Positions 1 to 9,966 are shown, numbered from the stretch's first letter. The stretch is 53,281 nt of DNA from Marinifilum sp. (GCA_020718065.1 DYDE01000012.1:1-53281), one strand, 5' to 3'. Made by a program: numbers and translations. Notes: generated by a model from the letters alone, not told the origin.

Positions 1-2
1 GG

Positions 3-143
3 ACATGGATTGGAGTTAGCGTTCAGGCCAATTATACAATTAAATATCTGGAAAGCGGAGATAAGATTTGGTTTCGTGTTGCAGCAATTACAAGAAGCGG
101 TCAACTCCCATGGAGCGAACCCATTATGAAAGTGGCTCCTTAA
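3..143 (+). CDS. C-terminal end of a secreted protein, fibronectin type III-like (partial, starts before window)
   Basis: Frame 3 reads TWIGVSVQANYTIKYLESGDKIWFRVAAITRSGQLPWSEPIMKVAP* and is followed by a terminator hairpin; Fn3-like strand pattern (KIWFRVAAI...G...WSEP). Confidence 0.6.
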   Translation, partial: TWIGVSVQANYTIKYLESGDKIWFRVAAITRSGQLPWSEPIMKVAP

Positions 144-171
144 TTTTTGTTTTTATATTGGATTGGTTTAT

Positions 172-206
172 AAGCCCCGCTCAGTATGTATGAGTGGGGC
201 TTTTTT
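172..206 (+). terminator. Rho-independent terminator
   Basis: AAGCCCCGCTCA-gtatgta-TGAGTGGGGCTTTTTT hairpin with T-run just after the partial CDS stop. Confidence 0.85.
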
Positions 207-273
207 GTTTGCTTATTCCGGCTGAGCTGGATTAAAATGGATTGTTATTTTTGTAATATTGTTTTACAAAATC

Positions 274-293
274 AATCCCGAAGATTCGGGATT
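274..293. repeat. Perfect short inverted repeat AATCCCGAA-GA-TTCGGGATT
   Basis: 9-bp arms separated by 2 nt in an intergenic region. Confidence 0.6.
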
Positions 294-329
294 TCAAGCG
301 GCATTTGTAATACCGTTTAATGGGTGGTT

Positions 330-821
330 CTATTGAATTATAATTTCAACATATCGCTTTCCAAACAGATTTTGTTTACATTTGATTGAAACTAACTGCT
401 CTGATTTTATCTCACTTAAATAATAATCATATAAATTAGATTTTAGTTTTTCACCATTTAACCAAATTGGTATTCCTAAATTTATATATAAATTTATAGA
501 TTCAATGCATTTATTATCATCATTTCTGAAATTTAAAGTATAATAAACTTCATCATCATGAACATCCCTTTGATTTAATTTCAGTTTTAAAAATACTTCT
601 TCGGACAATTCAAGACCATTTATAAAATAAATATATCTTATATTATTAGAATTCTTTATTAAATCAAAATAAATATTACTTTCTTTGTTTTTAGGGAAGA
701 ACCCAAATTTATTATAAGCTATAGTATAAATAGGATCTATATTTACAGGAGTTTTTAAGTTTTGTGCATTAATATTTACTACTATACAAAAACTAATAAA
801 AAGTACAACTATTGATTTCAT
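330..821 (-). CDS. Hypothetical secreted protein
   Basis: ORF of 163 aa with N-terminal signal peptide (MKSIVVLFISFCIVVNINAQ). Confidence 0.65.
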   Translation of the reverse strand: MKSIVVLFISFCIVVNINAQNLKTPVNIDPIYTIAYNKFGFFPKNKESNIYFDLIKNSNNIRYIYFINGLELSEEVFLKLKLNQRDVHDDEVYYTLNFRNDDNKCIESINLYINLGIPIWLNGEKLKSNLYDYYLSEIKSEQLVSIKCKQNLFGKRYVEIIIQ

Positions 822-946
822 TTTTTGATTTTTTATTAAATTAATTAAAATTTTAAATTCATTAATTATTTTTTAACTATGCCAATGGAGCTCTTTTTCT
901 TGCTCCATTAGCATTACAATATCACTATTTCTTATTAACAATAATT

Positions 947-1648
947 TCATTTTCTTTTTTTATTCTTTTTAAGGTTATCCATATACTCAACCCAATCACT
1001 TTCATCTTTCCACAGCCATTTTTCTTCTTTTAGCCAGCAATTAGGGGAAGGTAATGAATCTGCTTTCATAAAGCGAATGGGTGATAAATTTTTAATCTCT
1101 TCTTCATAATTTTTATTTCCATAAGTATCTATATCTTGCTTAAGTAATCGTTTCATTTTAATACATTTTAATGTATTTCTATCCAAAACCTTATACCATT
1201 CTTCAAAAAAATCCCATGGTATTAATTTACCAGCATGATTTAAATATTGAACAATAATTGTATCACCTTTTAATCTGTATATACCCCAACAACCTACATC
1301 AAATGATTCTTGTTTATATATAACATTTTTTTTAAAATTCTTACTTATTTCTTTTTCATTTGATCCTTCTTTAAAAAAAAAACTACCAGCAAATGTTCCA
1401 TCATTATAAAACAACATATTAACCGGTATAGAGTCTAACACTTTCGTATATCTACTTGAATCATAATAGACTTTACCTATACTATAACATTGATAATATC
1501 CATTAATATCTATCAAATCTTGAATATTAGAAGTTTTACTGTCAAATCTTCCAGTTAATTTTTGCTTTATTTCATAAGAAATTGGCTTGTATGGCGAACA
1601 ACTCCAAAAAATTATAAAAGCTGCAATTATAATAACAAAAATTCTCAT
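947..1648 (-). CDS. Hypothetical lipoprotein
   Basis: 233 aa, hydrophobic N-terminus with lipobox-like IIFWSC. Confidence 0.65.
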   Translation of the reverse strand: MRIFVIIIAAFIIFWSCSPYKPISYEIKQKLTGRFDSKTSNIQDLIDINGYYQCYSIGKVYYDSSRYTKVLDSIPVNMLFYNDGTFAGSFFFKEGSNEKEISKNFKKNVIYKQESFDVGCWGIYRLKGDTIIVQYLNHAGKLIPWDFFEEWYKVLDRNTLKCIKMKRLLKQDIDTYGNKNYEEEIKNLSPIRFMKADSLPSPNCWLKEEKWLWKDESDWVEYMDNLKKNKKRK

Positions 1649-1873
1649 TTTTCTTGTTCTTAAAAAATTCTTTAATAAAAATTAATAAAGCAAAGATAAA
1701 AAAATAAGTAAGGGGTTAAATTCACTTTTATTTTCTTTATTATGATTGTCCAACTCCTATAAAATAACATATATGAATATTTATTTGGATATGATGAATC
1801 TTAATTATATTTTTGTTTTTAACAAGCGTTTTAAATGCTTAGAAACAATTTAAATTATCAGCATTATGTTATT

Positions 1874-1967
1874 TAGAGAGGACGGGACTGGTGTTCCATC
1901 TGGTCTTCAAAACCAGTAACAGACGGATAAAACCGGCTGTGGCAGGTTCGATCCCTGCCTTCTCTGC
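1874..1967 (+). tRNA. selC: tRNA-Sec (anticodon UCA)
   Basis: Anticodon arm CTGGT-CTTCAAA-ACCAG (TCA anticodon), long variable arm ACAGaCGG-ataaaa-CCGgCTGT, T arm GCAGG-TTCGATC-CCTGC, acceptor AGAGAGG/CTTCTCT; directly upstream of selA. Confidence 0.93.
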
Positions 1968-2001
1968 AAATTAAACTTATGATATATCATTATAATAAAA
2001 T

Positions 2002-3411
2002 ATGACCACAAACAAGGAGGTTTTTAAAAACCTTCCAGCTGTTGACAAGCTACTTTGTTTACCCGAAGTACGTCTTCTTATAGATAATTATGGAAAAGAA
2101 TTAGTAATTTTTTCCATCCGAAACACTATTGAATTATTCAGAACTGCCATCCACAAAGGCAGTCAGCCACCAACCCACAACCAAATCCTTGATAAAATAA
2201 ATTCGCTCATCAATTTGTGTGGCAACAGAAGCCTCAAAAGAGTTATAAATACTACAGGTATTATCATTCATACAAATTTAGGTCGTTCTCCTTTCGGAGA
2301 ATCTATGATAAATGATTCTATCGAAACATTAAAAGGATACAACAACCTGGAGTTTAATCTCGAAACCGCTAATAGAGGAAACAGAAACGATCATGCATCC
2401 GACCTACTGAAGTTTCTGACTGGTGCAGAAGATATTCTTATTGTAAACAACAATGCCGCTGCTGTAATGATGATCTTGAGAACTTTTGCCAAAAACAAAG
2501 AAGTAATAGTTTCAAGAGGTGAATTAATAGAAATTGGTGGTTCTTTCAGAGTCCCTGAAATAATGGCTGCTTCTGATTGCAAAATGGTTGAGGTAGGCAC
2601 TACAAACAAAACCAATCTTGAAGATTATAAAAAGGCAATTACTAAAAAAACAGGAATCCTTTTCAAAGCCCATAAATCTAATTATGTCATCAAGGGATTC
2701 ACAAAAGAAGTTGAACTAAAAGAATTATCAGATCTGGGAAAACAGCATAATATTCCTGTGCTTTACGACTTGGGTTCAGGTTTATTAAGAAAAAACAACA
2801 ATAAACTTTTAAAAGATGAACCTGATGTGAGAAAATCGCTTGAAAGCGGTGTTGACCTGCTTTGTTTTAGTGGAGATAAATTACTTGGAGGACCTCAGGC
2901 GGGTATCATTGCTGGTAAAAAAGCTTATATTGATAAATTAAAGAAAGAACCAATGTTACGTGCTTTAAGAGTGTGTAAGTTAACATTGGCTTTTCTTGAA
3001 ACAGCTTGTATGTATTATTTGAATGAAAGAGACCTGAATGAAAAGAATTTAACTTACAAAACATTCAACAGAAAACCGGAAGAAATAAAAAAAATCGCAG
3101 AAATACTAAAAACAGAACTTGATAAAAATGGCATTTCTACTGAAATAGTTAAAAGCACAGGTCAATGTGGCGGAGGAACCCTGCCTGATGCAGAAATAGA
3201 AAGTTATTCAGTAATGATAAAGAAGGCTTCTTCAAATAAAATAAGGTCTGAGTATGCAGAAAAAATGTTTTCCGGCTTTTTAAGTCACCCCCAACCAATA
3301 TTAGCGATCTTAAAAAAAGGGAACATCTATTTTGATGTTTTAACGATATATGAAAAAGATATAGAGGAATTGGTCAAAATAATTATTGAAGTAATCAATA
3401 AAACAAAGTAG
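2002..3411 (+). CDS. selA: L-seryl-tRNA(Sec) selenium transferase
   Basis: 469 aa; motifs RVINTTGIIIHTNLGRSP, NNNAAAVMMIL, FSGDKLLGGPQAGII typical of SelA. Confidence 0.96.
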   Translation: MTTNKEVFKNLPAVDKLLCLPEVRLLIDNYGKELVIFSIRNTIELFRTAIHKGSQPPTHNQILDKINSLINLCGNRSLKRVINTTGIIIHTNLGRSPFGESMINDSIETLKGYNNLEFNLETANRGNRNDHASDLLKFLTGAEDILIVNNNAAAVMMILRTFAKNKEVIVSRGELIEIGGSFRVPEIMAASDCKMVEVGTTNKTNLEDYKKAITKKTGILFKAHKSNYVIKGFTKEVELKELSDLGKQHNIPVLYDLGSGLLRKNNNKLLKDEPDVRKSLESGVDLLCFSGDKLLGGPQAGIIAGKKAYIDKLKKEPMLRALRVCKLTLAFLETACMYYLNERDLNEKNLTYKTFNRKPEEIKKIAEILKTELDKNGISTEIVKSTGQCGGGTLPDAEIESYSVMIKKASSNKIRSEYAEKMFSGFLSHPQPILAILKKGNIYFDVLTIYEKDIEELVKIIIEVINKTK

Positions 3412-3412
3412 G

Positions 3413-5383
3413 ATGAAGCATTTAATAATGGGTACTGCTGGTCATGTGGACCATGGAAAAACTTCTCTTGTAAAACTATTAACCGATATTGATTGCGATA
3501 CCCATAAAGAGGAAAAACTAAGAGGAATAACTATAAATTTAGGTTTTTCTTATTTAAACCTTCCCAATGGCGAGTCTGTTGGAATTGTAGATGTCCCTGG
3601 ACATAAGGACTTTATTAACACAATGGTTGGTGGTGCTTGTGGAATTGATTTTGTGATGCTGGTTATTGCTGCTGATAGTGGAATTATGCCTCAAACTGTA
3701 GAACATTTAAATATTATCAATGCTCTTGGAATAACAAAAGGAGTGGTTGCACTTACTAAAATTGATTTGGTGGATGAAGAATTAATGGAAATTGCAAAAT
3801 ATGAAATAATGGAGTTTCTCGAAAACACAACGCTAAAAGATGTTTCAATTGTTGGAGTTTCTTCTTATACAGGTCAAGGAAAAGATGAATTGATTAAAGC
3901 AATAGAAAATGTGGTTTCTGGAATTGAAGTATCAGAAAAAAATCATCTATATAGAATGTACATAGATAGAATATTTAGTGTAAAAGGTTTTGGAAGTGTT
4001 GTAACAGGCTCCGTAATGGGAGGATCTGTTGAAATTGGCAATGAAGTTTTTCTGCTTCCGGGAAATAATCAAAAATTAAGAATTCGTTCTATTGAAAGGC
4101 ACGGGAAACCTGTTGATAAAGTTTTAGCTGGCGATAGAGCAGCAATAAACCTTATTGGACTCAAAAATGAAGATTTTAGCAGGGGAATGATTATTTCTGA
4201 TAAAAATCTAAAGGAAACACAAATGATCGATGCAAGTTTGAAGTTGTTCGAAAAAGATACTTCTCTCTCTCTATGGTCAACAGTTAATTTTCTGACAGGA
4301 ACATTTGAATGCCTTGCTAAAATGCATGCCATTAACAAAGATGTTGTTAACCCTGATGAAGATGTAATTGTCCAGATACATTTATCAAAAGCTGCTGTAT
4401 TAATCAATAAGGATAAATTTATAATCAGAAATTCATCCGGAGACAAAACACTTGGAGGTGGTTATATCATAGACGCCTCTCCCCTCCATCATAAAAAAAG
4501 AACAGCTAAATTAATTGAAAACCTGTCACAACTTTCAGAGACAATTTTAAATGATAATGCCACACACGAAATAATTAAAATAGAACTAAAAAAAGAATTC
4601 AGACCTTTCTCTTTAGAAGAAATAGCCGAAAAGCTTAATATCAAACCTGCCCGTTTACGCGAAGATATTGAAAAAGGGGTTCATAGTTTTTATATTTATC
4701 ATTCCACTGATTCGGAAATACTGATTGATAAGAATTATAATGAAGCTTATAAAAGCAAAATTATTAAAATCCTGGAAGACTATCATAAAGAATTTCCATT
4801 ATTGGCTGATGGTTACGAAGCAAATGAACTAGCAGGAAAATTGGGATTTTCTAAAATAAAAATTGGCAAAATATACCTTAATTTGATTTTAAATGAGATA
4901 GAAAACAATGGTCAGATTGAGAAAAACAAAAACACCTGGATAATTAAAGGTCACAAACCATTATTTGATGCAAAATCAAAAGAAGAACTCGATTGGTTGG
5001 AAAATGAAATACTAAACTATGGGCTTGTTAAGCCAGTTCTTAGCGAAATTGAAGAAAAAGCAATTCCTTTAAAAATACAGAAGAACAAATTAAAAATGTA
5101 TTTAACGTGTTTATCAAGAGAAGGAAAAATATACTTTTGGCAGAATGAATTTATTCACACAGAAATTGTTAATAAATATAGAAATATTTTACTGCAAGAA
5201 CTTACAAAGAAAGAAGGCATTCTAGACATTAATGAATTTAAAACATTAATAAATGCCACTAAACGTTTTGTGGCTGTACTTGCTGGTATCTTTGAAAATG
5301 AAAAAATCATTACCATACAGGGATTAGAGATAGCACAAAAGATTGCAATAACTGAATTAGGAAAAAAAATGTTAAAAAAATAA
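3413..5383 (+). CDS. selB: Selenocysteine-specific translation elongation factor SelB
   Basis: 656 aa; GTAGHVDHGKTSLVKLLTDIDCDTHKEEKLRGITINLGF GTPase motifs and C-terminal winged-helix region. Confidence 0.96.
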   Translation: MKHLIMGTAGHVDHGKTSLVKLLTDIDCDTHKEEKLRGITINLGFSYLNLPNGESVGIVDVPGHKDFINTMVGGACGIDFVMLVIAADSGIMPQTVEHLNIINALGITKGVVALTKIDLVDEELMEIAKYEIMEFLENTTLKDVSIVGVSSYTGQGKDELIKAIENVVSGIEVSEKNHLYRMYIDRIFSVKGFGSVVTGSVMGGSVEIGNEVFLLPGNNQKLRIRSIERHGKPVDKVLAGDRAAINLIGLKNEDFSRGMIISDKNLKETQMIDASLKLFEKDTSLSLWSTVNFLTGTFECLAKMHAINKDVVNPDEDVIVQIHLSKAAVLINKDKFIIRNSSGDKTLGGGYIIDASPLHHKKRTAKLIENLSQLSETILNDNATHEIIKIELKKEFRPFSLEEIAEKLNIKPARLREDIEKGVHSFYIYHSTDSEILIDKNYNEAYKSKIIKILEDYHKEFPLLADGYEANELAGKLGFSKIKIGKIYLNLILNEIENNGQIEKNKNTWIIKGHKPLFDAKSKEELDWLENEILNYGLVKPVLSEIEEKAIPLKIQKNKLKMYLTCLSREGKIYFWQNEFIHTEIVNKYRNILLQELTKKEGILDINEFKTLINATKRFVAVLAGIFENEKIITIQGLEIAQKIAITELGKKMLKK

Positions 5384-5394
5384 AGAATTCCATC

Positions 5395-6540
5395 ATGCAA
5401 GTATATCTGGATAATTCTGCAACTTCCTGGCCTAAGCCAACATCAGTTATTGAAGCCATGGCAAATTATTTAAATAATTTTGGAGGAAGTCCGGGGCGTT
5501 CAGGTCATAAATTTTCACTTTTAGCAGCAAGAGAAATATTTGAAATAAGAGAGATAATTGCTGAGCTTTTTAATCTTGCTGATTCAGAAAATGTAATATT
5601 TACATCCAATGCCACACATGCTATAAACATTGCCTTAAAAGGATTTCTTAAAAAAGGATCCCATGTTATTATCAGCAGTATGGAGCATAATTCTGTTTAT
5701 AGACCAATATGGTTTTTGAAAGAGCAGGGTATCATTGATTTTACTGTTGTTGGATGCGATAATAATGGAAAATTTAATCTTGATGAACTAAAGAATAGTT
5801 TTAGACCGAATACTAAGCTTGTTGTTTCTATTCATGGTTCCAATGTATTCGGAACAATAACTCAATTAAAAGAAATTGGTTTTATATGTAAAGAAAAAGG
5901 AGTAGCATTTATGGTAGATGCAGCACAAACGGCTGGGTTTATTCCTATTGATATGCAAAAAGCAAACATCTCTATCTTAGCATTCACAGGTCATAAAAAG
6001 TTATTTGGCCCCTCAGGAATTGGGGGTTTATGTATTGATGGAAATATTGATATTGCAACTTCAATTCATGGTGGCACAGGAAGTAAATCCGAATTGGATG
6101 CTCATCCTGATTTTTATCCTGACAAGTTGGAAGCTGGAACTCCTAATACTGTTGGAATTGTTGGACTTAAAGCAGGGATATTATATATATTAAATAAAGG
6201 TATTGATAATTTAAGAAAACAGCAAACACAATTAACCGAATATTTTATTAATCAATTAAATGAAATAGATGAAGTAATTCTATATAGACCTGATACGAAC
6301 GGAGAAAGATTATCTCTTGTTTCTCTAAATATAAAAAATATGATTTCCAGCGATTTGGCTTATAAACTAGATAAAAATTATAATATTATGGTAAGAGCAG
6401 GATTGCATTGTACTCCACAAGCCCATAAAACCATGGGTACATTCCCCTTGGGAACTGTTAGGTTTAGTATTGGGTGTTTCAATACAGAAGAAGAAATTAA
6501 ATATACCATCGAATCATTAAAAAAGATTGTTCTAATTTAA
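5395..6540 (+). CDS. Cysteine desulfurase / selenocysteine lyase-like class V aminotransferase
   Basis: 381 aa; YLDNSATSWPKP, GGSPGRSGHKFS, FMVDAAQTAG, FTGHKKLFGPSGIGGL (PLP lysine); inside selenium cluster. Confidence 0.9.
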   Translation: MQVYLDNSATSWPKPTSVIEAMANYLNNFGGSPGRSGHKFSLLAAREIFEIREIIAELFNLADSENVIFTSNATHAINIALKGFLKKGSHVIISSMEHNSVYRPIWFLKEQGIIDFTVVGCDNNGKFNLDELKNSFRPNTKLVVSIHGSNVFGTITQLKEIGFICKEKGVAFMVDAAQTAGFIPIDMQKANISILAFTGHKKLFGPSGIGGLCIDGNIDIATSIHGGTGSKSELDAHPDFYPDKLEAGTPNTVGIVGLKAGILYILNKGIDNLRKQQTQLTEYFINQLNEIDEVILYRPDTNGERLSLVSLNIKNMISSDLAYKLDKNYNIMVRAGLHCTPQAHKTMGTFPLGTVRFSIGCFNTEEEIKYTIESLKKIVLI

Positions 6541-6541
6541 A

Positions 6542-7159
6542 ATGAAATATATGAAAATAATTGATGCAAAAGGAAAACTTTGCCCATTGCCACTTATTAT
6601 GACAAAAAAAGCACTCAGCGAAATCAACGAGAACGAAACATTGAAGGTGCTTATTGATAACGATATTTCTGTAAAAAATGTTACCCGTTTCCTAGAAGAT
6701 AATGGACTAAAGGCCAATGTTGAAAAGAAAGGTGATATATATGAATTAACAGTTAACAAAACAGGAAATATCCCCGAAAGTGTTAAAGCTGAAGATTATT
6801 GTTCCATCGATAATGCGAAAGTTGGCAATTTTGTTATTGCAATCTTAAAAAATAAACTTGGCGAAGGCTCAGATGAGCTTGGTGAATTGCTGATAAAAGG
6901 ATTTATTAATACATTGCCCGAAGCCACTTTAAAACCTAAAACAATTGTATTTATGAATGGAGGAATACATTTGGCAGTGAAAGATTCACCTGTAATTGAT
7001 GCTTTAAAAAAACTTGAATTGCTTGGTGTTGAATTATTAATTTGCGGTGCCTGTCTTGATTATTTTAAAAAGAAAGATGAATTAGTCATAGGAAGAGTTT
7101 CCAATATGTACGAGATTATCGAGAAATTAACTCAGACAGCCAAAGTGATTTACCCGTAA
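6542..7159 (+). CDS. yedF: Selenium metabolism protein YedF (TusA-like + DsrE-like domains)
   Basis: 205 aa; N-terminal GKLCPLPLIMTKKAL (TusA CPxP) and C-terminal DsrE-like VFMNGGIHLAV...LLICGACLDYF. Confidence 0.92.
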   Translation: MKYMKIIDAKGKLCPLPLIMTKKALSEINENETLKVLIDNDISVKNVTRFLEDNGLKANVEKKGDIYELTVNKTGNIPESVKAEDYCSIDNAKVGNFVIAILKNKLGEGSDELGELLIKGFINTLPEATLKPKTIVFMNGGIHLAVKDSPVIDALKKLELLGVELLICGACLDYFKKKDELVIGRVSNMYEIIEKLTQTAKVIYP

Positions 7160-7165
7160 AATTGT

Positions 7166-7420
7166 GTGTTTTTTGATTCACCTGAATATATGAAATACAA
7201 AATATTAATATTCGAATCTATACATAAAGTATTGAAAGCAGAAAAGATTCTTTTGAAGAACAACATAAAACATGAAATAGTTCCAACTCCAAAAGAAATA
7301 ACATCAGATTGTGGAATGTCAATTAGAATTAACCCTGAAATAGTCAATTTGCAAGATATAACAACAATGTTACTAAATAATAAATTTGAATTTAAAGTTA
7401 GCGATAAAGAAATAGTATGA
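7166..7420 (+). CDS. DUF3343 family protein
   Basis: 84 aa; KVLKAEKILLKNNIKHEIVPTPKEITSDCGMSIRI is typical of DUF3343; between yedF and selD. Real start may be at the later ATG (MKYKILIF). Confidence 0.88.
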   Translation: MFFDSPEYMKYKILIFESIHKVLKAEKILLKNNIKHEIVPTPKEITSDCGMSIRINPEIVNLQDITTMLLNNKFEFKVSDKEIV

Positions 7421-8454
7421 AAACTTTTGATTTGCTAAGTACCATAGAATATGGAGGTTGTTCAGCAAAGCTTCCTGCAAAAGAATTAAATGAAGCATTA
7501 GCTGATTTACCAAAAACAAAACATAAAAATCTGTTAGTTGATATAGACACCCATGATGATGCAGGTGTATATAAGATCAACGATGAAATTGCATTGATTC
7601 AAACTACAGATTTTTTCCCTCCTGTTTGTTCAGATCCGTACGAATTCGGCCAGATTGCTGCTGCAAACTCATTAAGTGATGTTTATGCTATGGGGGGAGA
7701 AGTTCTTACAGCACTTAATCTTGTTATGTTTCCTGCAAAAGTTTCTTTAAATATTTTAAAAGAAATATTAAAAGGAGGTACTGATAAGGTAATTGAAGCA
7801 GGTGGAGTAATAGTTGGAGGACATACAATTGTTGATATTACTCCAAAATATGGACTTGCAGTTACTGGAGTTGTTCATCCAAATAGAATAATTACAAATG
7901 CTGCTGCAAAACCTGGTGATTTATTGTTACTCACCAAACCAATTGGTGCTGGAATTATTATGGCTGGTAAAAGAATTGGAGAAATTGACATTGAAACATA
8001 TCAATCTGTCCTTGATAGTATGAAACAACTAAATAAAGCAGGTTCACAGATAATGCAAAATTATAATGTAAAATGTGCAACTGACATTACTGGTTTTGGA
8101 CTTATGGGTCATGCTTTAAAAATGGCATTGGGGAGCAATGTTTCCATAAAAATAGAATCGCAAAAAGTTCCATATTTTAAAGGTTCTTTAAAACTCATTG
8201 AGCTTGGTTGCATTCCTGGTGCTTGTTTTCGAAATCAGGAATATGTTGAAATTAGTTGTAAACTAGAAAAATCATTGGAATACAATAACAAAATGTTGTT
8301 GTTCGACGCGCAAACATCAGGTGGCTTGCTTATTTGCTGTTCTAAAGACAATGTAGAGAAAATAAAAAAAGATCTTATTGAAGCTGGATATTATCATACA
8401 GCAATTGTCGGAGAAGTTTTAGATAAAGAAAATAAACCCATAGTGATTTGTTAA
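7417..8454 (+). CDS. selD: Selenide, water dikinase (Cys form)
   Basis: 345 aa; EYGGCSAKLP, DDAGVYKINDEIALIQTTDFFPP, ANSLSDVYAMGG, DITGFGLMGHA. Overlaps DUF3343 stop by 4 nt. Confidence 0.96.
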   Translation: MKTFDLLSTIEYGGCSAKLPAKELNEALADLPKTKHKNLLVDIDTHDDAGVYKINDEIALIQTTDFFPPVCSDPYEFGQIAAANSLSDVYAMGGEVLTALNLVMFPAKVSLNILKEILKGGTDKVIEAGGVIVGGHTIVDITPKYGLAVTGVVHPNRIITNAAAKPGDLLLLTKPIGAGIIMAGKRIGEIDIETYQSVLDSMKQLNKAGSQIMQNYNVKCATDITGFGLMGHALKMALGSNVSIKIESQKVPYFKGSLKLIELGCIPGACFRNQEYVEISCKLEKSLEYNNKMLLFDAQTSGGLLICCSKDNVEKIKKDLIEAGYYHTAIVGEVLDKENKPIVIC

Positions 8455-8472
8455 AGAATTGTCAATACAAAA

Positions 8473-8712
8473 ATGGAAGAAAACTATAAGAAAATATGGA
8501 AATATGATGATGAATACAATGGTAAAGAAGAAGGTTGTGGAGAACTAATCCTAAATCTGTTTATTTTTTTCAAAACAGTAAAGCCAGGAATGGTCGTTTG
8601 TGTTACAGCATATGATATAGGTGCATCACATGAAATCGAATCATGGTGTCGCTCTACAAATAAGATTTTACATGAATCAAAACATCCCTATTATTTAATA
8701 GAGAAAAAATAA
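8473..8712 (+). CDS. TusA-like small protein with CGEL instead of CPxP
   Basis: 79 aa; GCGELILNLFIFFKTVKPGMVVCVTAYDIGASHEIESWCRSTNKIL resembles the TusA/SirA fold. Confidence 0.7.
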   Translation: MEENYKKIWKYDDEYNGKEEGCGELILNLFIFFKTVKPGMVVCVTAYDIGASHEIESWCRSTNKILHESKHPYYLIEKK

Positions 8713-8714
8713 AT

Positions 8715-8736
8715 AGAAGATTTTTGAAAATCTTCT
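8715..8736 (+). terminator. Small hairpin downstream of TusA-like gene (weak terminator or processing site)
   Basis: AGAAGATTTT-tg-AAAATCTTCT inverted repeat, no clear T-run. Confidence 0.35.
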
Positions 8737-8784
8737 GAATTACTTACACAATTAAATTAATTATTAACTTAAAAAAGAAAAATT

Positions 8785-9150
8785 ATGAATGGAAAATTTT
8801 GCGTGTCAATAACAAATTGTCACAAAAACCCGGATGCAATCACAGTAGGATTTGTAGTAGCAGGTGCTGCTTTGGGTTCTGAAAAAGATACTACTGTATT
8901 TTTAAGCACAGATGCTGTATGGGCTGCCGTAAAAGGTGAAGCAGAAAAGATTAGTATTGGTGAACCTTTCAAACCTTTGAAAGAGTTAATTTCTACTTTT
9001 GTTGAAAATGGTGGAAAAATTTTAGCTTGTACCCCTTGTTTGAAAACCCGTGGAATTACAGAAGATATGTTAATAGAAGGCGTGATACCTGCTGGTGGAG
9101 CTGTTCTTGTTGAATTATTAGAACAAGGAACACCTTGCATTACTTACTAA
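8785..9150 (+). CDS. DsrE family sulfur/selenium relay-like protein
   Basis: 121 aa; MNGKFCVSITNCHKNPDAITVGFVVAGAALGSEKDTTVFLSTDAVW...ILACTPCLKTRGI. Confidence 0.85.
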   Translation: MNGKFCVSITNCHKNPDAITVGFVVAGAALGSEKDTTVFLSTDAVWAAVKGEAEKISIGEPFKPLKELISTFVENGGKILACTPCLKTRGITEDMLIEGVIPAGGAVLVELLEQGTPCITY

Positions 9151-9153
9151 TAT

Positions 9154-9897
9154 ATGAGTGAAGATTTAAATCTTGAATTAATAGTCCCAGATCATATTTT
9201 TGAAGGTGGCGATTTAGATTGTGGCTCTGGTTTGGTATTATTGATTCGTGAAAGCATGAAGAAAGTTCCTGTTGGCGGCATCATGGAAATGCGTAGCTGC
9301 GAACCTTCTGTTTGTGACGACTTGCCTCCTTGGTGTCGGATGGTCGGACATGACTATCTTGGCATATTAGGGACACCAAAACAAGCCAGATATTTTATAA
9401 GAAAAAATGCAACCGTACAAGATGATGAAAAAAATCTGGAAAAAGACAAAAACAAAGCAAAAGAATATGAATGGCGAGCAAGAACAAGATCAACCGGACA
9501 TCTGAAAAGCACAGTTTATTGCCGGAACTTCTCTTTTGATGTTGGTCAACCAGCCAGCTTTGAAGAAAAAGATAGGTACCCATCAGCATTGGAATATCTG
9601 ATAGGCGCTCTTTCAGCATCGCTTTCTACTGCTTTTTCAACAGAAAGTGCTAAAGCAGGAATGAATATAGATGATGTAGAAATTTCTATTCGCTGCAAAC
9701 TGGTAAACATTTTGGCTCATTTGGGTTTAGAACAAGGCGATCCTAGTATTTCATCTGTTGAAATCAAATGCTTTATTTCTTCTATGGATGATGAAAACAA
9801 AATAAAAGAAATATGGGAACGGACATTAAACTGCTCTCCTATATATGCAACATTGAGAAAGTCAACTGAAATTAAGGTAAAAATGACTATTGTATAA
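9154..9897 (+). CDS. TusA-like / OsmC-like fusion protein
   Basis: 247 aa; N-terminal LIVPDHIFEGGDLDCGSGLVLLIRESMKKVPVGGIMEM..PWCRMVGHDYLG, C-terminal OsmC-like YPSALEYLIGALSASLSTAFSTESAKAGMNIDDVEISI...NCSPIYATLRKSTEI. Confidence 0.82.
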   Translation: MSEDLNLELIVPDHIFEGGDLDCGSGLVLLIRESMKKVPVGGIMEMRSCEPSVCDDLPPWCRMVGHDYLGILGTPKQARYFIRKNATVQDDEKNLEKDKNKAKEYEWRARTRSTGHLKSTVYCRNFSFDVGQPASFEEKDRYPSALEYLIGALSASLSTAFSTESAKAGMNIDDVEISIRCKLVNILAHLGLEQGDPSISSVEIKCFISSMDDENKIKEIWERTLNCSPIYATLRKSTEIKVKMTIV

Positions 9898-9966
9898 GTT
9901 ATAACCTTAATAAAAATAATAAAATCAATATATTATTGATAGTTTTTATAATTAATAACTTTTTAT

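Noticed and set aside
2391-5400. Minus-strand ORFs 2391..2615, 4069..4446, 5155..5400
   Set aside because: Antisense to well-supported selA/selB with no recognisable motifs; shadow ORFs.
7417-8454. SelD as a selenoprotein
   Set aside because: The active-site position is encoded by TGT (GGCSAK), a Cys form, with no in-frame TGA.
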